In this document: piece after piece, positions 60,616 to 64,000 of the stretch
Numbering within the stretch: position 1 is the first letter of the stretch
How the letters are laid out: the number at the start of each line of letters is the position of its first letter
Program-made: the position numbers and the translations under genes
The notes under the pieces: generated by a model
Databases searched by the model: none
The model's input: only the letters and a program-made list of their open reading frames with translations
What the model was told of the DNA's origin: nothing
Assembly (NCBI RefSeq): GCF_019192965.1
Contig: NZ_JAHTKU010000019.1
Coordinates: 178,047 to 242,046, forward strand
Direction: 5' to 3'
Length of the DNA stretch: 64,000 nucleotides
Origin: Nocardioides daeguensis
Lineage (GTDB): Bacteria; Actinomycetota; Actinomycetes; Propionibacteriales; Nocardioidaceae

Positions 60616-61795
60616 GCCACGCATCCCCATCGGCGGCTACGGCGAGATCGCCTTCATCCAGCGCGCCAAGGGCAAGGTCGAGGCCCGAACCCGCTTCCGC
60701 GACTGGGACGGACAGACGCGGCTCGTGCAGGCGACCGCGACGTCGAGGCCGGCGGCCGAAGTGGCGCTGAAGAAGAAGCTGACGCAGCGCAACGCCTTCC
60801 AGCCGGTCGACACGACGCTGACGCCCGACAGCCCGTTCCCGGCGCTGGTCGACTACTGGCTTGCGGACCTCGACCTGGAGAACAGGATCGCCCCCGCGAC
60901 CCGGTTCAACTACGAGCGCGACATGACCCGGCTCGTGCTCCCGGCGTTCCGCGGCTACGCACTGCGCGAGATCGGGGTCGCCCGCTGCGATGCGCTGCTC
61001 AAGGAGCTCGGCAAGCAGTCGTACGCGCGGTCCAAGCGCGCCAAGACCGTGCTCCGGCTCGCGTTCGGTCTCGCGGTCCGGCACGAGGTGATCCACCGCA
61101 ACCCGATCGACGGTGTGGCACGCCTGCACAAGCCGAAGCGGACGCCGACCGCGCTGACCGCGACTGAGGTCAACGCGATCCGGGCGGTCATCAAGGTGTG
61201 GGAGCAGTCGCGGGGCACATCGGGCCCCAACCCGGACGGGCAGCTCGGCCAGATCGTCGAGGTCATGCTCGGCACGTCCGCCCGGATCGGTGAGGTGTTG
61301 GCGATCCGTCGCCGCGACCTGGACCTGACGACGACACCGGCCACTCTGCGGATCTGCGGCACTGTGATCTCGGAGCGCGGCGTCGGGACCTACCGCCAGG
61401 AGCACCCGAAGACCGACCGCTCCAACCGGGTGATCGCGCTGCCGTCGTTCACGGCCGAAGCGCTGCGCCGTCGGCTGGCGATCATGGCCGACCATTCGCT
61501 GGATGCTCTCGTCTTCCGCAGTCGCGAGGGGACGCCGCTGACCACGGCCAACGTGCGGCGCCAGCTCCGCAAGGTCCTCGGCGACGCCGGCATCGAGGGC
61601 GTCAGCCCACACATGTTCCGCCGCACCGTCGCGACCGTGATCAACGAGCGGGCCAGCCTCAACCTGGCCTCCGAGTTGCTTGGCCACACCGATCCCAAGG
61701 TGACGATCGAGCACTACATCCGCCGCCACGAGCAGGTGAACCCGCTGACCGCTGAGCTGCTCGACCAGGCGTTCGCCCGCACCGATGACGAGTAA
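60608..61795 (+). CDS. int: Tyrosine-type site-specific integrase
   Basis: 395 residues from ATG 60608. An N-terminal arm-binding domain, a core-binding SAM-like domain (about 75-165, 'TRFNYERDMTRLVLPAFRGY') and the catalytic domain with 'ARIGEVLAIRRRDLD' (Arg), 'SPHMFRRTVATVINERA' (HxxR), 'ELLGHTDPKVTIEHYIRR' (His and Tyr) are all present, so it should be active. It presumably recombines the tRNA att site at 60140. A longer start at 60524 would add a hydrophobic leader and is less likely. It overlaps xis by 8 bases. Confidence 0.9.
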   Translation: MSRPRIPIGGYGEIAFIQRAKGKVEARTRFRDWDGQTRLVQATATSRPAAEVALKKKLTQRNAFQPVDTTLTPDSPFPALVDYWLADLDLENRIAPATRFNYERDMTRLVLPAFRGYALREIGVARCDALLKELGKQSYARSKRAKTVLRLAFGLAVRHEVIHRNPIDGVARLHKPKRTPTALTATEVNAIRAVIKVWEQSRGTSGPNPDGQLGQIVEVMLGTSARIGEVLAIRRRDLDLTTTPATLRICGTVISERGVGTYRQEHPKTDRSNRVIALPSFTAEALRRRLAIMADHSLDALVFRSREGTPLTTANVRRQLRKVLGDAGIEGVSPHMFRRTVATVINERASLNLASELLGHTDPKVTIEHYIRRHEQVNPLTAELLDQAFARTDDE

Positions 61796-61864
61796 ACCGG
61801 TTGGCCGCTGTCGGACCCCGTCCGTAGCGTCGACGGCGGGTCGACCTGATGGGAAGGAGCAGCG

Positions 61865-62257
61865 ATGAACGACGAGACGGATCAGAACCAGGAGACCCCC
61901 GCTGGTGAGTCCCGCGCCTGGTTCGAGTGCGACGACGGCTGGGGGTCGCTGATCGCCGACCTGGAGGCGAAGCTGCACGTGCTGTCGCCGGACTACACGA
62001 TCAGCCAGGTGAAGGACAAGTTTGGCGGGCTGCGCTACTACGCGAACGCAGGCGACGTGGACGCGGAGTCCTCGAAGCGGTTCTACGACCTGATCCATGA
62101 GGCCGAGAACAAGTCCTTCGAGATCTGCGAGTGCTGCGGTCAGCCCGCTCGACTGTCACGACGCGGCCGGCACGGTTGGATGAAGACTCTCTGCTCGACA
62201 TGCGCAGCGAAGATGAACTTCGAGCCCGTGCGCAGTGCCGGCAGCGAGACGTCATGA
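61865..62257 (+). CDS. Hypothetical protein with C-terminal zinc ribbon
   Basis: 130 residues. The N-terminal part contains 'CDDGWGSLIADLEAKLHVLS' and 'KDKFGGLRYYA'; the C-terminal part has 'ICECCGQPA' and 'TLCSTCAAKM', a CxxC...CxxC zinc ribbon. A strong ribosome-binding site GGAAGGAG lies at 61852-61859. Similar small proteins accompany phages and ICEs, but I cannot give a function. It follows the integrase by 69 bases. Confidence 0.6.
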   Translation: MNDETDQNQETPAGESRAWFECDDGWGSLIADLEAKLHVLSPDYTISQVKDKFGGLRYYANAGDVDAESSKRFYDLIHEAENKSFEICECCGQPARLSRRGRHGWMKTLCSTCAAKMNFEPVRSAGSETS

Positions 62258-62272
62258 CGGGCGCGGCAATAG

Positions 62273-62292
62273 TGTCACGGTTCCGTTATACT
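62273..62292 (+). promoter_or_regulatory. AbiE promoter/operator
   Basis: TATACT (62287-62292) is a good -10 box only six bases before ATG 62299, indicating a leaderless transcript. It overlaps the right arm of an imperfect dyad TGTCACGG-TT-CCGTTATA (62273-62290, 6 of 8 positions paired). AbiEi antitoxins repress their own operon by binding inverted repeats at the promoter, so this is a likely operator. Confidence 0.5.
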
Positions 62293-62298
62293 TCTGCC

Positions 62299-62868
62299 AT
62301 GACCGGGAAGGCCCTCGCGCGTGACGAGCTGTGGGACATCGCGACCGCACAGCACGGCTTCGTGACCGCTCAGCAGGCCACCGAGATCGGGATCGACAAG
62401 CACGCACTCCAGATGCTGGTCCACCGGGGCACGCTCGATAGGGCCGCCCACGGCGTCTACCGGTTTCCGCAGTATCCGGTCGGCGAGCACGACAACCTCA
62501 TGCTCGCGGTCCTCTGGACCCGAGTGCCCGAAGCCGCTCTGTCGCACGAGACCGCCCTGGACGCGCACGGCATCAGCGATGTGAACCCCAACCGCATTCA
62601 TCTCACCGTGGCAAAGCAGCGCCGCTTCCGCCGGACCGGTGGAGACGACTACGTCGTGCACTACGAGGACCTCGCCCCGAAGCAGATCGGCTGGTGGCAG
62701 GAGATCCCGACGGTCACTCCGGCGACCGCCATCGCGCAGTGCATCGAGTTCGGCACGCCGACCTACCTGCTGCGTCAGGCGATCGAGCGCGGCCATACGC
62801 AGGGCTATCTGAAGGCGACCGAGCGCGACGAGCTCGCCGCCGCGTTGGAGGCTCGCCATGAGCGATGA
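62299..62868 (+). CDS. abiEi: AbiEi-type antitoxin
   Basis: 189 residues from ATG 62299. The N-terminal winged helix ('LWDIATAQHGFVTAQQATEI', then 'LVHRGTLDRAAHGVYRF') is the DNA-binding domain of AbiEi/type IV antitoxins. The C-terminal domain ('LSHETALDAHGISDVNP' onward) is the antitoxin region. It would neutralise the downstream nucleotidyltransferase without direct complex formation and repress the operon. It overlaps the toxin gene by 11 bases. Confidence 0.85.
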   Translation: MTGKALARDELWDIATAQHGFVTAQQATEIGIDKHALQMLVHRGTLDRAAHGVYRFPQYPVGEHDNLMLAVLWTRVPEAALSHETALDAHGISDVNPNRIHLTVAKQRRFRRTGGDDYVVHYEDLAPKQIGWWQEIPTVTPATAIAQCIEFGTPTYLLRQAIERGHTQGYLKATERDELAAALEARHER

Positions 62869-63865
62869 ACACCTTGGCTCCCGGTTGGCCGCCCTGCTGC
62901 GCACCCTGAAGCCGAAGACCAAGGAGCCTGTCTCGGCCAAGGTCCTCAATACCTGGATCGCCCAGGCCGAGGGCAAGCTCGGCGACGAGGCGAAGGGCGG
63001 TCGGCTCGGTTGGCTGATCGCTTCCTCTGTCGCGATCGCCGCTGTGCAGCGAGCGATCGATGCCGAGGGTCGGCATCTGTTCCTGCTCAAAGGCGGCACC
63101 CTGCTGCAGCACCGGCTGCCGGCTACGGCCCGCACAACCAAGGACGTCGACGGCCTGATCCGTGGCGACCTCGACCAGTTCATCCTCGCCTTGGACGAGG
63201 CGCTCGACGAACCGTGGGGACCCCTCACACTTCGCCGCGGCGAGGTCGAGGTCGTTAACGTCCCGACCAAGATCATCAAGCCGCGGCGCTTCGACATCAT
63301 CCTGGAACTGCGTGGTGTGACCTGGCGGCGCATCCAGTTCGAGGTGTCACCCGACGAGGCGGGCGTCAGCGAGGAACACGAGACGATCGAGCCGCCACCG
63401 CTTGGCGGTTTCGGGCTGCCTGATCCGGACGCCCTCGTCGGGATCGCGATGCGCTTCCAGATCGCGCAGAAGCTCCACGCAGTCTCCGATCCGCACGAGC
63501 CGCCGGACTCGATCAACGACCGCGCGCGTGACATCGTCGACCTCCTCCTGCTCCGCGACCTCGCCGAGTCGACCGGGAGTCCGACCCTGGCCGAGATCCG
63601 GCAGGCTGCAAGGGCTGTGTTCACCGCGCGGACCGATGAGGCCGCCGAACTCGGCCTCGCGACTCGCGATTGGCCTCCGACCCTCGTGGCCCACGCGCAT
63701 TGGTCGGACGACTTCGCCCGAGCCGCGACCTCCGGCGGCGTGGGCCAGTCGCTCGACGAGGCGGTTGGCGAGGTCAACGCCTGGATCAAGGAGATCGAGC
63801 TCGTCGGGCTCATCGACGACGAGGCGAAGGCGGTCGAGGAAGCTGAGGCGACCAGCGATCCGTAA
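62858..63865 (+). CDS. abiEii: AbiEii-type nucleotidyltransferase toxin
   Basis: 335 residues. 'FLLKGGTLLQHRLP' (about 74) followed by 'TTKDVDGLIRGD' (about 92) gives the KGG...DVD nucleotidyltransferase motif of AbiEii/AbiGii toxins. 'RFQIAQKLHAVSDPHE' (about 200) and 'DRARDIVDLLLLRDL' (about 220) are the following family boxes. Toxins of this family transfer nucleotides to tRNA and stop growth during infection. It is translationally coupled to abiEi. Confidence 0.88.
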   Translation: MSDEHLGSRLAALLRTLKPKTKEPVSAKVLNTWIAQAEGKLGDEAKGGRLGWLIASSVAIAAVQRAIDAEGRHLFLLKGGTLLQHRLPATARTTKDVDGLIRGDLDQFILALDEALDEPWGPLTLRRGEVEVVNVPTKIIKPRRFDIILELRGVTWRRIQFEVSPDEAGVSEEHETIEPPPLGGFGLPDPDALVGIAMRFQIAQKLHAVSDPHEPPDSINDRARDIVDLLLLRDLAESTGSPTLAEIRQAARAVFTARTDEAAELGLATRDWPPTLVAHAHWSDDFARAATSGGVGQSLDEAVGEVNAWIKEIELVGLIDDEAKAVEEAEATSDP

Positions 63866-63984
63866 GAGTCCCCGGGAGTGGTGGGGTTTGAGGGACCAAC
63901 GGCGGGGCGTCAGCACGTAGACGGCCATCGGCGGGATCTTCGGTGTGAACGGCGAAATCCACGCACTGAAAGAGGTACCCACCG

Positions 63985-64000
63985 ATGGCCTTGCCCCAGT
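63985..64000 (+). CDS. Start of a probable IS256-family transposase, cut by the window
   Basis: ATG 63985 begins 'MALPQ', which I recall as the start of actinobacterial IS256-family transposases. GAAAGAGG at 63968-63975 can serve as ribosome-binding site. Only five codons are visible, so the call rests on recall. The 119 bases between the AbiEii stop and this start hold no other gene and would contain the left inverted repeat of the insertion sequence, which I could not place. Confidence 0.35.

Larger units (their letters stand above)
60175..64000. mobile_element. Second small element with integrase and AbiE (right end outside window)
   Basis: To the right of the tRNA fragment lie an excisionase, a tyrosine integrase, a zinc-ribbon protein and an AbiE toxin-antitoxin pair, all on the plus strand and pointing away from the site. 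This is the usual order at an att-proximal integrase end. Because the defence-laden ICE lies on the other side of the same fragment, two elements may sit in tandem at one tRNA gene. Confidence 0.45.

Noticed and set aside
60500..62098. 532-residue minus-strand ORF over xis and int
   Set aside because: It is the antisense of the integrase with Arg/His/Asp-rich shadow sequence; the plus-strand frame has all integrase catalytic residues.

Overview
The window is high-GC DNA with a strong preference for G or C at the third codon position, ATGA/GTGA/TGATG gene overlaps and several apparently leaderless starts. The gene families are typical of Actinobacteria (SCO6880-type conjugation protein, DUF6112/DUF6349, Tad locus with LysM-BTAD protein, MobF relaxase). 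A Nocardioides-like host is my best guess; it rests on recalled family resemblance, not on a search. Almost the whole window is accessory DNA: an integrative conjugative element (ICE) loaded with defence genes, followed by the start of a second small element.

Layout. (1) 1-7.1 kb, mostly minus strand: conjugation (type IV secretion) proteins: SCO6880-like, VirB6/TrbL-like, two paralogous VirB2-like small membrane proteins and a frameshifted DUF6349 gene. They are flanked by two large proteins of unknown function that combine S1/OB-like segments with coiled coils (730-2637 and 7201-9987). (2) 10-16 kb: small zinc-ribbon proteins, a secreted M23 peptidase, a ParB-like protein and a prim-pol, preceded by a repeat-rich intergenic region that could be an origin or operator. 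(3) 16-28.2 kb: a minus-strand operon for a Tad pilus (TadA, TadB, TadC, three TadE-like pseudopilins, an Flp-like pilin, a TadZ-like ATPase, a SAF-domain protein, a LysM-BTAD membrane protein, a secreted PKD-like protein and a lipoprotein). (4) 28.2-32.4 kb: a candidate oriT and the MobF relaxase-helicase. (5) 32.4-59.9 kb: a defence island. It holds a class 1 DISARM operon (drmD, drmMI, drmA, drmB, drmC) interrupted between drmMI and drmA by a HEPN-like gene and an HNH nuclease gene; an ABC-three-component (ABC-3C) system with an HNH effector; an opposing three-gene cassette (DEAH helicase, PLD-like protein, DUF6361) with a divergent small PD-(D/E)XK-like gene; and a frameshifted ADP-ribosylglycohydrolase. 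(6) 60.14-60.21 kb: a 3' tRNA fragment (best match from memory tRNA-fMet) and a strong hairpin, interpreted as an attachment site. (7) 60.3-64 kb: excisionase, tyrosine integrase, a small zinc-ribbon protein, the AbiEi/AbiEii toxin-antitoxin pair, and the first bases of a probable IS256-family transposase.

How it works together. The relaxase would nick at the nearby oriT and feed the strand to the type IV channel. The VirB4-type and VirD4-type ATPases that such a channel needs are not in this window and may lie to the left. The Tad pilus could aid cell contact. ParB and prim-pol suggest autonomous maintenance of the excised element. The cargo is anti-phage: at least seven predicted nuclease domains of six types (PLD twice, HNH twice, HEPN, GIY-YIG and possibly PD-(D/E)XK), three large SF2 helicases and a DNA adenine methyltransferase.

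Most notable observations: the HEPN plus HNH insertion in DISARM, whose codon usage matches the C-terminal half of the methyltransferase but not the rest of DISARM; the NPAF variant of the methyltransferase catalytic motif; the helicase/PLD/DUF6361 cassette; and an att site that seems to join two elements.
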